DNA of 64,000 nt from DATIUV01 sp049322755 (GTDB taxonomy: Bacteria > Pseudomonadota > Gammaproteobacteria > Burkholderiales > UBA6910). The position numbers and the translations under genes are program-made. The notes beneath the pieces were generated by a model that ran no database searches, was not told where the DNA came from, and saw only the letters and a program-made list of their open reading frames with translations. This document shows, piece by piece, positions 17,915-26,020 of this stretch; positions within the stretch are counted from its first letter, which is position 1; each line of letters begins with the position of its first letter. The stretch spans positions 178,405-242,404 of the forward strand of contig JBMOQX010000052.1 of NCBI GenBank assembly GCA_049322755.1, given 5' to 3'.

Positions 17915-19186
17915 ATGGCACACGTCGTCATTCTCGGCGCCGGCACCGGCGGCATGCCCGCCGCGTACGAGATGCGCGAGGCGCTTGGCAAGGAGCATCG
18001 CGTCACCATGATCAACGCGCTCGAGTATTTCCAGTTCGTCCCGTCCAACCCCTGGATCGCCGTGGGCTGGCGCAAGCGCGAGGACATCTGCCTGCCGATC
18101 GGGCCGCACCTCGCGCGCAAGGGCATCGACTTCATTGCCGAGCCGGCCGAGAAGATCGACGCCGCGGCGAGCCGCATCGTGCTCAAGAGCGGCAAGGCGG
18201 TGGACTACGACTACCTGGTGATCTGCACCGGGCCCAAGCTGGCGTTCGACGAGGTGCCCGGCGCGGGGCCCCTGGCGGGCCACACGCAGTCGGTGTGCAC
18301 GGTGGATCACGCCGAGAAGGCCTACGCCGACTACCTTGGGTTCCTCGACGACCCGGGCGAGGCGATCGTCGGCGCGCTGCAGGGCGCCAGCTGCTTCGGC
18401 CCCGCTTACGAGTTCGCCTTCATCCTCGACGCCGACCTGCGCAAGCGCAAGAAGCGCAGCAAGGTGCCGATGACCTTCGTCACCAGCGAACCCTACATCG
18501 GCCACCTCGGGCTGGGCGGCGTCGGCGACTCCAAGGGCCTGCTGGAATCCGAGCTGCGCCAGCATCACATCAAGTGGATCACCAACGCCAAGGTCACGAA
18601 GGTGGAAGCCGGCCGGATGTCCGTCGCCGAGCACGACGACAAGGGCGAGGTGGTGAAGGAGCACGAGCTGCCGTTCAGGTTCTCGATGATGCTGCCGGCG
18701 TTCAAGGGCGTGGACGCGGTGGCCGCGGTGGAGGGCCTGTGCAATCCGCGCGGCTTCGTGATGGTGGACGACCATCAACGCAGCAAGAAGTACAAGAACA
18801 TCTTCTCGGCGGGGGTGTGCATCGCGATCCCGCCGGTGGAGGCCACCCCGGTGCCCACCGGCGCGCCCAAGACCGGCTACATGATCGAGTCCATGGTCAC
18901 CGCCATCGTGCACAACATCCGGGACGAGCTGGCCGGGCGGCCGGTCGGCGCCAAGGCCACCTGGAACGCCATCTGCCTCGCCGACATGGGCGACACCGGC
19001 GCGGCGTTCGTGGCGCTGCCCCAGATCCCGCCGCGCAACGTGCAGTGGATGAAGAAGGGCAAGTGGGTGCACCTGGCCAAGATCGCGTTCGAAAAGTACT
19101 TCATCCGCAAGATGAAGAAAGGCACGTCCGAGCCGATCTACGAGAAGTACCTGCTCAAGGCGCTGGGCATCGAAAAGCTCGGCTGA
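17915..19186 (+). CDS. sqr: Sulfide:quinone oxidoreductase, type I-like
   Basis: 423 residues from an ATG with AAGGGGGA nine bases upstream. N-terminal FAD motif VVILGAGTGGMPAAYE; cysteines at 128 (SVCTVDH), 160 (GASCFGP) and 354 (WNAICLADMGDTG) match in number and place the three redox cysteines of the Acidithiobacillus ferrooxidans enzyme (128, 160, 356). The C-terminal part (IAFEKYFIRKMKKG) is the amphipathic membrane-attachment region of the type I group. It should oxidise sulfide to polysulfide or sulfur and reduce membrane quinone, for respiration or detoxification. It follows the MBL-fold remnant; no sox or dsr operon is present here. Confidence 0.92.
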   Translation: MAHVVILGAGTGGMPAAYEMREALGKEHRVTMINALEYFQFVPSNPWIAVGWRKREDICLPIGPHLARKGIDFIAEPAEKIDAAASRIVLKSGKAVDYDYLVICTGPKLAFDEVPGAGPLAGHTQSVCTVDHAEKAYADYLGFLDDPGEAIVGALQGASCFGPAYEFAFILDADLRKRKKRSKVPMTFVTSEPYIGHLGLGGVGDSKGLLESELRQHHIKWITNAKVTKVEAGRMSVAEHDDKGEVVKEHELPFRFSMMLPAFKGVDAVAAVEGLCNPRGFVMVDDHQRSKKYKNIFSAGVCIAIPPVEATPVPTGAPKTGYMIESMVTAIVHNIRDELAGRPVGAKATWNAICLADMGDTGAAFVALPQIPPRNVQWMKKGKWVHLAKIAFEKYFIRKMKKGTSEPIYEKYLLKALGIEKLG

Positions 19187-19235
19187 CGCCCCGCGCAGGC
19201 CCATTGCGTCCGGGAGGCGGCCCGGGTGCCCGGCG

Positions 19236-19244
19236 TGGTATCAT
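19236..19244 (+). promoter_or_regulatory. Possible extended -10 promoter for the DUF6806-like gene
   Basis: TGG followed by TATCAT forms an extended -10 element 38 bases before the next start codon; no convincing -35 hexamer is seen. Confidence 0.35.
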
Positions 19245-19281
19245 TGCCCTCCCCCAAAAGTCTGGATCCTGGAGAAACCGC

Positions 19282-19833
19282 ATGCGAACGGAAGTCCACG
19301 TTCACGGCAGCCTCTACCTCTGCGAGGGCGTCTCCCGCCGCCAGGTGGAGGCCGCGCTGCGCCCCTGGCTCGACTATCTGGACGTCGAGCGCATGGACGA
19401 GGCCAAGAGCCTGGAGCCGGATCAGCCCGGCCTCGCCTTCCATCCCAAGGACCGCGTGCTGGAGGTGTGCTGGACCGGCGCGGTGGGCCGCAGCTTCGAA
19501 GAGCGGCTGGAAGAGACGGTGGCCCTGCTGGGCCCGCTGACCGAGCAGGCGACCGAGCTGGAGCTGACCTTCTACCACGACGGCGGCGAGGACGAGACGC
19601 GCCTGATGTTCGTCGGCCCCACCGCGGAGGCGATCCACGAGGCGCAGCGCCGGCGCATGGTGGAGGACGTCGGCGACCTGCTGGCGCGCCACTTCGACGA
19701 CGCCAGCATCAGCGAGGTGGTGGCGCTGGTGAACGACCTGTTCCGCCGCGACTGGCAGAACCGCGGCAACGAAGAGGCGTTCGGCGAATCGGCCGGACCG
19801 GCGGTCCCGCCGAGCCGCAAGCACCTGCACTGA
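19282..19833 (+). CDS. DUF6806-like conserved cytoplasmic protein
   Basis: 183 residues, acidic, without signal or membrane segments. The start TEVHVHGSLYLCEGVSRRQVEAALRP, an inner LEVCWTGAVGRSFEE, the strand LMFVGPTAEAIHEAQR and a C-terminal KHLH resemble a betaproteobacterial family I recall as DUF6806; no function is established. GGAG lies nine bases before the ATG. It follows the sqr gene by 95 bases with its own possible promoter, and ends 35 bases before the converging YbjQ-like gene. Confidence 0.7.
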   Translation: MRTEVHVHGSLYLCEGVSRRQVEAALRPWLDYLDVERMDEAKSLEPDQPGLAFHPKDRVLEVCWTGAVGRSFEERLEETVALLGPLTEQATELELTFYHDGGEDETRLMFVGPTAEAIHEAQRRRMVEDVGDLLARHFDDASISEVVALVNDLFRRDWQNRGNEEAFGESAGPAVPPSRKHLH

Positions 19834-19868
19834 CCCGGCGCGCGGGTGCGCCCACACGCGCGCCGCCG

Positions 19869-20189
19869 CTACTCCAGCGTGACCGCGGTGCCGGACACGC
19901 TCACCATCAGCATGCCGTTGGTTTCCCCCAGCACCTCGTAGTCGATGTCGATGCCGATGACGGCATTGGCGCCCAGCTCCTGCGCCGCTTCGGTCAGGTC
20001 CTCGAACGCCGCCTTGCGCGCCTTGCGCAGCTCCTTTTCGTAGGAGCCCGCCCGGCCGCCGACGACGTCGCGCAGGCCGGCGAACATGTCGCGAAAGATG
20101 TTGGCGCCGAGCACGGCCTCGCCGGTGACGATGCCGTGGTAGCGGGTGACGCGGCGCCCTTCGACGCCCGGAGTGGTGGTCAGGATCAT
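19869..20189 (-). CDS. YbjQ/UPF0145-family protein
   Basis: 106 residues, the same length as E. coli YbjQ (107). The start MILTTTPGVEGRRVTRYHGIV, the central GANIFRDMFAGLRDVVGGR and the end LGANAVIGIDIDYEVLG are the hallmarks of this heavy-metal-binding-domain-like family, thought to form pentamers of unknown function. The ATG at 20189 has GGGAG six bases upstream and is preferred over the one at 20201. It is followed at no distance by other minus-strand genes of unrelated type upstream (EcsC-like). Confidence 0.88.
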   Translation of the reverse strand: MILTTTPGVEGRRVTRYHGIVTGEAVLGANIFRDMFAGLRDVVGGRAGSYEKELRKARKAAFEDLTEAAQELGANAVIGIDIDYEVLGETNGMLMVSVSGTAVTLE

Positions 20190-20281
20190 CGCTGCTCCCA
20201 TGGGTTGCAGTTTCCGGCGAGGCAGGGGTCCCGCCCCGGCCGGATGCCGGCGACCGGCCGGCAGACAGGGCGATGCATGCC

Positions 20282-21163
20282 CTATCTCCGGCGGCCGCCG
20301 TGCGCAGCCTCGAGATAGGCGGCGCGCACCGCCGCCTCGCCATAGCTGCGTTCCAGCCGGCGCAGGATGAAATGCCCCCGCGCCATGTCCTGGAAATGCT
20401 GCATGAACATCAGGTTGATCCCGGCGCCGGCGAGGGCGCCCACCACCGGCACCGCCTTGGCCGCCATCTGCTGCGCCACCGGCACCTGGAAACGCTGTGC
20501 CACCTTGAGCAGGAAACGCGCGAGGGGCGGCGCCGCGCGGGCATCGACGGCGCGGCGCATCGCGAGATGGCGCGCGGCGTCGCTGACGGCGGAGGCGAGC
20601 GTCGCGCGCATCGCCCAGTAGCCCTTTTCCGCCGCATCGTCGCCAGACGTCGCGCCGCCCAGGGCAAACACGCTCAGGCACTGCAACCGCACTTCGGGTT
20701 CCCGCAGGTCGTGCCCCTCCGCCGCCGCGATGTCCGCGATCGAGCGCAGGATGAGCGCGGTCGAAAGCGGCAGCTCCACCGCCAGGGCCGGCAGGCCGAA
20801 CGCGCCGCCGGCCGCGCCGCTGCCCGCCGCCAGCAGGCGATGCAGGGCGTCGCGCGAGGCGCGGCTGCCCGGCCGCCGCGTCTTCAGCGCCAGATCGAGC
20901 GCCTTCTCCAGCGCCAGTCGGCTCGCATCGGCCGCCCGCTCCTGCCAGCCGGCCGGCAGACGGCGCAGCCCCGCCTCCAGCGGCTTGCCCAGCAGGTCGG
21001 CAAGCCGGATCGCGAAGCCCGGGCGCTCCAGCAACGCCACTGCCCGGCGCAGGTCCGCCAGCTCCCGCTCGGCGAGCGGCAAAGTCGGCGCCACGGCGCC
21101 GCCGGCGCCTGCGGCCCGCCGCGTCACGCGGCGCTCCGGCGTCGCCATGGCGCGCGGCGGCAC
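20282..21163 (-). CDS. EcsC-family protein
   Basis: About 293 residues; the start is uncertain between ATGs at 21163 and 21148, neither with a good ribosome site. The EcsC-like region spans roughly residues 45-270, with two long helical hairpins, the hydrophobic segments GGAFGLPALAVELPLSTALI and AVPVVGALAGAGINLMFM, and the charged FQDMARGHFILRRLERSYG near the C-terminus. EcsC is a membrane-associated protein of unclear role, named from a Bacillus ABC-transport operon; no ABC transporter is adjacent here. Confidence 0.82.
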   Translation of the reverse strand: MPPRAMATPERRVTRRAAGAGGAVAPTLPLAERELADLRRAVALLERPGFAIRLADLLGKPLEAGLRRLPAGWQERAADASRLALEKALDLALKTRRPGSRASRDALHRLLAAGSGAAGGAFGLPALAVELPLSTALILRSIADIAAAEGHDLREPEVRLQCLSVFALGGATSGDDAAEKGYWAMRATLASAVSDAARHLAMRRAVDARAAPPLARFLLKVAQRFQVPVAQQMAAKAVPVVGALAGAGINLMFMQHFQDMARGHFILRRLERSYGEAAVRAAYLEAAHGGRRR

Positions 21164-21279
21164 GGGGCGTCTTGGCGGGCGCTGGCTTGCACAGTCACAG
21201 TCACGGCGAAATCCACGGCAGATCGGACCGCCGACATGTTACCGGTGCGCCGCGGTCGGCGCACCCGCCCCGTCGACGG

Positions 21280-21753
21280 TCAGCGCGCCGCCGACGCCGG
21301 CAACGCGAACTCGCCGCGGTCTTCGAACGGCAGCCGCCAGCCTCCCGGCCCGACGTAGGCCGCCCCGCTGATGCGGTAGCTCACCGGCTTGGGCGGGCTG
21401 CGTTGCAGCTTCATCAGTTGCTGCAGGATGCTCCCCGGCCCCGAAACTGCCTCGACGCGGACGATGCCGGAGCCGAGCCGCGGAATCACCACCGCCTCGG
21501 CCGAGCCGCCGCTGGCGAACGACGCGTCGTTGATTTCCAGCTCGAAGGACAGGCCCTGGATCGCCAGGTCCCGGTTGTTGGGGTTCTGCAGCCGCAGCTG
21601 GATCGCGTAGACCTGCTCGAACAGGGTGGCATCGCGCATCTCCATTGCCGAGATGGTGACGCGCGGCGGCTCCAGCCCGCCGGGCAGCGCGGCGCAGCCG
21701 GTGAGGACGAGCGCCGTCAGCACGGCGGCGAAACGGCGGAAGAGCGACGGCAT
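21280..21753 (-). CDS. LEA type 2 / WHy-domain lipoprotein
   Basis: 157 residues. The N-terminus is a lipoprotein signal with lipobox LTGC (cysteine at about residue 20), so the mature protein should be anchored to a membrane facing the periplasm. The rest reads as a single beta-sandwich: VTISAMEMRDATLFEQVYAI, QLRLQNPNNRDLAIQGLSFE (the Asn-Pro-Asn motif of LEA2/WHy domains) and a strand-rich end. Related lipoproteins occur singly in many proteobacteria; function unknown, perhaps envelope protection. It is the first gene of a minus-strand pair with the EcsC-like gene 117 bases on. Confidence 0.85.
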   Translation of the reverse strand: MPSLFRRFAAVLTALVLTGCAALPGGLEPPRVTISAMEMRDATLFEQVYAIQLRLQNPNNRDLAIQGLSFELEINDASFASGGSAEAVVIPRLGSGIVRVEAVSGPGSILQQLMKLQRSPPKPVSYRISGAAYVGPGGWRLPFEDRGEFALPASAAR

Positions 21754-21878
21754 GGCGCGCCTTTGCGGAAGCAGGCAGGTCCGGCGATGCTAACCGCAGC
21801 GGCCGCCGGCCTCAAGCGGCGCGGGAACCTCCGCCCGAGCGTCCCGTCTCAAAGAGGATCCCCCGACCCGGAGCCGTC

Positions 21879-22253
21879 ATGACGATCGCGTACTGGTGCG
21901 TGCTGGCCGCCGCGCTGATTCCGTACTTCACCGTCGGCTTCGCCAAATCGCGCCGCGATTTCGACAACGCACGGCCGCGCGAATGGCTGGCGCGGCTCGA
22001 GGGCTGGCGGGCGCGCGCCCACTGGGCGCACCAGAACGCGCTCGAAGCGTTCCCGCCGTTCGCCGCCGGCGTGATCATCGCCCACCTTGCCGGCGCGCCG
22101 CAGGGCCGCATCGACGCGCTGGCGCTGGCCTTCGTCGCCGCCCGTGTCGCCTATTCCGCGTTCTACATCCTCGACCGCCCGGCGCTGCGCACGCTGGTCT
22201 GGACCGCCGGCATCGGCTGCGTCATCGGCCTGTTCGTGGCCGCGGCGCTGTAG
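21879..22253 (+). CDS. MAPEG-family membrane protein
   Basis: 124 residues with four membrane segments and the MAPEG pattern: polar RPREWLARLEGWRARAHWAHQNALEAFPPFAAGVI in the first loop and VAARVAYSAFYILDRPALRTLVW later. MAPEG stands for membrane-associated proteins in eicosanoid and glutathione metabolism; bacterial members are uncharacterised or glutathione-dependent. A GGAG site lies before the ATG. It precedes the AI-2E-type permease gene by 74 bases. Confidence 0.88.
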   Translation: MTIAYWCVLAAALIPYFTVGFAKSRRDFDNARPREWLARLEGWRARAHWAHQNALEAFPPFAAGVIIAHLAGAPQGRIDALALAFVAARVAYSAFYILDRPALRTLVWTAGIGCVIGLFVAAAL

Positions 22254-22327
22254 CGCGCAGCGCGCCCGCGTCGGCAAGCCGGGCCGCGCGCGGTATGATG
22301 GCGCTCCGCAACCGAGCGCCGATTTCC

Positions 22328-23428
22328 ATGGACCGCCAAGTTTTCTATTCCCTGCTCGCCTTCAGCGCGCTGGCGCTGTTCCTGTACGTGCTCTACCTGC
22401 TGCTGGCGCCGTTCCTGGCGCCGCTGGGGTGGGCCGCCGTGGTGGCGATCGCCACCTTCCCGGTGTTCGGCTTCCTCGACCGGCGCCTGGGCTGGGGCCG
22501 CAACGCGCTGTCGCTGCTGATGACGGCGGCGGTGTTCCTGGTGGTGGTGGTGCCGGCGCTGCTGCTCGGCCTGCTGCTGGTGCAGGAGGTCGTCCACGCC
22601 CAGGAGTACATCAACAGCTTCAGCGCGGAAGAGCGCAAGGCCGCGTTCGAGAAGCTGGTGAACACGCCCTGGGTCGGCGCCTTGGTCCAGCGCGCCAACG
22701 AGCTGGCCACGTCGTTCAACGTCGACATCAAGGAGATGCTGGTGCAGGGCGGCCGCCGCATCCTGTCGCTGCTGGCCGGCTCCCTCACCGGCGCCGCGAA
22801 GCAGGCGGCGGTGTTCGTGTTCGAGCTGGTGCTGGTGCTGGTGGCGCTGTTCTTCTTTTATCGCGACGGCCGCATGCTGACCGAGGCGTTCTGGGCGGTG
22901 CTGCCGATCCCCGAGGCGCGCAAGCGGGTGATGCACGACACCGTCGAGAACGTGGTGTCGGCGGTGGTGGTGGGTGTGCTGGTGACCGCTATCGTCCAGG
23001 GCGCGTTGGCGGGCCTCGGCTATTGGGCGGCGGGGGTGGGATCGCCCGTGCTGCTGGGCACGCTGACCGCCATCGCCGCGCTGATCCCGGTGGTGGGCAC
23101 CATGCTGGTGTGGGTCCCGGCGGTGGGTTTCCTGCTGGTGAGCGGGCACCTGGCGGAGGGCATCGGGCTGGCCGTCTGGTGTGCGGTGGCGGTGGGCTCG
23201 GCCGACAATTTCCTGCGGCCGCTTTTGATCAGCGGCCGCACCGGGCTGCCGTTCGCGCTCATGACGCTGGGCGCGCTGGGCGGGCTGGCCGCGTTCGGCT
23301 TCTTCGGCCTGGTGGCGGGCCCGCTGATCCTGGCGGTGTTCCTGATCGCCTACGAGATGTACCGCAAGGACGTGATCGAGCTGCCGGGCGCGCCCGCCAC
23401 CATGCCGCCCGACTCCGAGCAGAAGTGA
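22328..23428 (+). CDS. AI-2E (TqsA/PerM) family permease
   Basis: 366 residues with about eight membrane segments. The family's landmarks are the N-terminal pair of helices (LLAPFLAPLGWAAVVAIATF), a soluble central region of about 100 residues, ALFFFYRDGR near residue 180, and the C-terminal LGALGGLAAFGFFGLVAGPLILAV. Members export small molecules such as autoinducer-2 or act as Na+/H+ antiporters; the substrate here cannot be told. The ATG at 22328 gives the standard N-terminus; TATGAT at 22294-22299 is a candidate -10 box. Confidence 0.9.
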   Translation: MDRQVFYSLLAFSALALFLYVLYLLLAPFLAPLGWAAVVAIATFPVFGFLDRRLGWGRNALSLLMTAAVFLVVVVPALLLGLLLVQEVVHAQEYINSFSAEERKAAFEKLVNTPWVGALVQRANELATSFNVDIKEMLVQGGRRILSLLAGSLTGAAKQAAVFVFELVLVLVALFFFYRDGRMLTEAFWAVLPIPEARKRVMHDTVENVVSAVVVGVLVTAIVQGALAGLGYWAAGVGSPVLLGTLTAIAALIPVVGTMLVWVPAVGFLLVSGHLAEGIGLAVWCAVAVGSADNFLRPLLISGRTGLPFALMTLGALGGLAAFGFFGLVAGPLILAVFLIAYEMYRKDVIELPGAPATMPPDSEQK

Positions 23429-23440
23429 TCCGGCGCGGCA

Positions 23441-23767
23441 TCATGGCCGCGTCAGATCGTCGTCGAGCCGGCGGATCTGGTCCAGGATGCGGGTGAAGCG
23501 CCGGCCGAAGGGCGTCAGCGAATATTCGACGCGCGGCGGAATCTCCGGATAGCTGCGCTTCTCCAGAATGCCGTAGCGGGTGAGCTTGCGCAGGCGCTCG
23601 TTCAGCACCTTCGCCGACAGCCCCGCCACCGCATGCTCCATCGCGCCGGGGCGTTTGACGCCATCGCGCACCAGCCCCAGCACGGTGAGCGACCACTTGC
23701 AGCCCACCACGTCCTCCACCATCGCCGCCGCGCTCGGTCGGGTCCCGCCGGAAATTTTTTTCGCCAT
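23441..23767 (-). CDS. HxlR-family winged-helix transcriptional regulator
   Basis: 108 residues, standard for the family. VGCKWSLTVLGLVRDGVKRPGAM carries the cysteine (residue 23) at the start of the HxlR domain that in several members senses oxidants or electrophiles; LSAKVLNERLRKLTRYGILEK is the recognition helix region and VEYSLTPFGRRF the wing. It diverges from the cytochrome P460 gene across 118 bases, so control of that gene, and of itself, is likely. It is convergent with the AI-2E permease gene. Confidence 0.92.
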   Translation of the reverse strand: MAKKISGGTRPSAAAMVEDVVGCKWSLTVLGLVRDGVKRPGAMEHAVAGLSAKVLNERLRKLTRYGILEKRSYPEIPPRVEYSLTPFGRRFTRILDQIRRLDDDLTRP

Positions 23768-23885
23768 TGGGCTCAGGAAGATGCACCGAAAAGTGGCCGC
23801 CCCACCGTCCGGTGCCCGCTTTTCACGGCGCGCCCGGCGGCGCTACGGTGGCGGCGCAACCGTCATTTCAGCAACGGAGGACGCC

Positions 23886-24362
23886 ATGCGCAACATCCTG
23901 CTCGTTTCCCTCGCCGCCGCGCTCGCGGCAACGGCCGTATCCGCAGCCGAGCCGCAGGTCCCCTACCCCACCGGTTACCGCGACTGGCACCACGTGAAGA
24001 GCATGGTGATCAACCCCGGCCATCCGCTCTACGACGCTTTCGGCGGCATCCACCACCTCTACGCCAACGGCAAGGCGATGGAAGGCTACCGCCGCGGCCG
24101 GTTTCCGGACGGCGCGGTGATCGTGTTCGACCTGCTGGAAGCGGTGGCGGCGGGCAACGCGGTCACCGAAGGTCCGCGCAAGGTGGTGGGCGTCATGCAC
24201 AAGGATGCGAAGAAGTACGCCCGCACGGGCGGCTGGGGTTACGAGGGGTTCAAGGGCGACACCCGCGAGCGCGCGGTGGGCGCCGACGCCGAGCGCGCGT
24301 GTCACGCGTGCCACACGCAACGCAAGGACGCGGACTACGTCTTCAGCAGCCCGCGGAAATGA
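23886..24362 (+). CDS. Cytochrome P460-family periplasmic heme protein
   Basis: 158 residues with a signal peptide (MRNILLVSLAAALAATAVSA, cut before AEPQ). The P460 domain follows: YRDWHHVKSMVINPGHPLYD, FGGIHHLYANGKAMEGY, VIVFDLLEA, VMHKDAKKYARTGGWGYEGF, and a C-terminal heme motif CHACH near residue 141. P460 and cytochrome c'-beta proteins bind a c-type heme, in P460 cross-linked to a lysine, and act on hydroxylamine or nitric oxide. GGAGG precedes the ATG by six bases. Divergence from an HxlR regulator suggests inducible, perhaps stress-responsive expression. Confidence 0.9.
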   Translation: MRNILLVSLAAALAATAVSAAEPQVPYPTGYRDWHHVKSMVINPGHPLYDAFGGIHHLYANGKAMEGYRRGRFPDGAVIVFDLLEAVAAGNAVTEGPRKVVGVMHKDAKKYARTGGWGYEGFKGDTRERAVGADAERACHACHTQRKDADYVFSSPRK

Positions 24363-24401
24363 CCGGCGCCCGCCGCCGGGCGCGCCCCGGAGCGGCGGCG
24401 G

Positions 24402-24599
24402 TCAGGCGGCGCGGGGATACGCCACCAGCACCACGCCCATTTCCCGCTCCAGCGACTGCAGCCGCTTGACGGCCTCGTCGGAAAGGGGGGCATAGCGCAC
24501 CGGCTCGTACGCCACGACGGCAACGCCCAGCTCGGCCTCGAGGGCGCGCAGCCGGTCGAAGCGCTCGGAGTCCATCTCGGCGATGCGAACGTTTTGCAT
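24402..24599 (-). CDS. Small conserved-looking protein with internal duplication
   Basis: 65 residues with a very strong ribosome site (AGGAGGA, seven bases before the ATG). No domain recognised. Two copies of a 17-residue unit are visible: LRALEAELGVAVVAYEP and LQSLEREMGVVLVAYPR, each a charged helix followed by a hydrophobic VVAY strand. It is cytoplasmic by appearance. It ends 39 bases after the converging P460 gene stop; upstream lies a 227-base stretch without a gene. Confidence 0.6.
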   Translation of the reverse strand: MQNVRIAEMDSERFDRLRALEAELGVAVVAYEPVRYAPLSDEAVKRLQSLEREMGVVLVAYPRAA

Positions 24600-24826
24600 G
24601 GTCGCTTCCTCCTGGGTGGGACCTGACGACGCCCCGAGATTACTCGCCTGCGGCCCGCTGCGCGAGTGGACAGGACCGGGCGCTCAGCGCAGCGCGGGCA
24701 CAGCCTCGACGGGAGCGGGAGGGCGGTCCGGCGCGGCTTCGACGGCCCTCGGCGCGGCTGCCGCTGCGGAGCGCGGCGCTGGCCGGAGGCCGCAGGTGGA
24801 CAACGACCCGGGCCGGCAGGAGGTGC
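24600..24826. other. Gene-free stretch
   Basis: Apart from the ribosome site of the small protein to the left, I see no open frame with coding character, hairpin with T-run or promoter match in this GC-rich stretch. Confidence 0.5.
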
Positions 24827-25303
24827 TCAGCCGAGGTGCTGCCGCACCCGGGCGACGAACGCGTCCGCCCTGGCGCTGCCGGCGACGTTGCTCAGCACGT
24901 CGGCCACCTTCAGCAGCTCGGCGAGGAACTGCGCGCGCGACGGTGCCTTCTCCAGGCGGGCGGTGAACAGATCGGCATCAGGGCCCATCGCGTCGTGCAA
25001 CGCGGCGACCGCGTCGCGGCGCGCGGCTTCGAGCGCGGGGTCTGCGGCGGCAGGAGCGGCGGCGGGCGCCGCCGGCGCCGCGGCAGCGGTCTGGGCGATG
25101 AGGCCGAGTCCCCAGAGCTTGTCGAGCCCGGACTGGAGCGCGTCGGCGTTGCCGAGCTTGGCGGCGAGATCGTCCACGCTCAGCGCGCCGTCGATCATGA
25201 TCAGCAACATGCGGCTGCGCGGATCCAGCTTCGCCTGCCGCGTCGCGATTTCCTGCCGACCCTGGCCGGTCTTGGCGAAGACGGTCGTTCCGGGAAAAGC
25301 CAC
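24827..25303 (-). CDS. Conserved hypothetical protein, two-domain
   Basis: 158 residues, no signal peptide. The N-terminal 75 residues (TVFAKTGQGRQEIATRQAKLDPRSR then LLIMIDGALSVDDLAAKLG) look like a small winged-helix-type domain seen in betaproteobacterial hypothetical proteins. An alanine-proline linker (about residues 73-92) leads to a helical C-terminal domain of about 65 residues. Related proteins are often annotated only as hypothetical. It is downstream of the Gre-factor gene on the same strand by 46 bases. Confidence 0.65.
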   Translation of the reverse strand: MAFPGTTVFAKTGQGRQEIATRQAKLDPRSRMLLIMIDGALSVDDLAAKLGNADALQSGLDKLWGLGLIAQTAAAAPAAPAAAPAAADPALEAARRDAVAALHDAMGPDADLFTARLEKAPSRAQFLAELLKVADVLSNVAGSARADAFVARVRQHLG

Positions 25304-25349
25304 GGCGCCCTCCTCGAGTTGGCGCCGGTGTTGCGCCGGCGCTCTGGTT

Positions 25350-25856
25350 TCATTCCGCCGGATAGCGGATGCCGATGATCTCCAGTTCGACGTTGCCGGC
25401 GGGCCGCTGCCAGGTCACCGTATCGCCCACCTTGGAGCCGAGCATCGCCTTGGCGAGCGGCGAAACCCAGCTCACCCGGTTGCGGCTCACGTCGGCCTCG
25501 TCCTCCCCCACGATGGTGAACGCTTGGCGCTCGCCGTCCGCGTCCTCCACGTCGACGACGGCGCCGAAGTGCACCTCGTCGGCCGGCTGCGTGGCCAGGT
25601 CCACCACCACGGCCTTCTCGATGCGGCCCTGGTAATAGCGCAGGTCGCGCTCCACCTGCGCCAGTTCCTGCTGCTTGTGGGGATCGTCCACCTGGCCCTC
25701 GAGCGCGGCGCGCTGCTCCTGCAGCTCGCGCACCCGCGTGTGCAGCCGGTCGAGCCCCGCGGGCGTCACGTAATTCGGATGCTCGCTCTGGGGACGGTCC
25801 GGCAGCTGGTTCACCAGCGCGCTGTCGTCCTGCTCTTTGAGAAATGCCTGGCTCAT
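25350..25856 (-). CDS. GreA/GreB-family transcription elongation factor
   Basis: 168 residues from the ATG at 25856, which has the strong site GAGGAGGAGG just upstream. A coiled-coil N-terminal domain (YVTPAGLDRLHTRVRELQEQ through LAQVERDLRYYQGRIEKA) is followed by the FKBP-like domain (VHFGAVVDVEDADG, FTIVGEDEADVSRNRVSWVSPLAKAMLG, VGDTVTW). An N-terminal extension of about 28 residues resembles GreB-like paralogues. The acidic tip residues of the coiled coil (QVDDPHKQQE) are consistent with transcript-cleavage stimulation on backtracked RNA polymerase. It may share a transcript with the downstream hypothetical gene. Confidence 0.88.
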   Translation of the reverse strand: MSQAFLKEQDDSALVNQLPDRPQSEHPNYVTPAGLDRLHTRVRELQEQRAALEGQVDDPHKQQELAQVERDLRYYQGRIEKAVVVDLATQPADEVHFGAVVDVEDADGERQAFTIVGEDEADVSRNRVSWVSPLAKAMLGSKVGDTVTWQRPAGNVELEIIGIRYPAE

Positions 25857-26020
25857 GGCCTCCTCCTCAGGGACTGGGAACCCCTGGGAGCTTCGCCGCA
25901 CGGCGCCGGGCGCGTGCCGCAATGCGGCAGGCGGGGTCGGTGGCGAAACTCGGGAGCACTGTTGGCGGCCTCTTCAACCGGTCCTGCGCAGGCGCGGTTC
26001 AAGGGTCGCCGGTTACGGGC

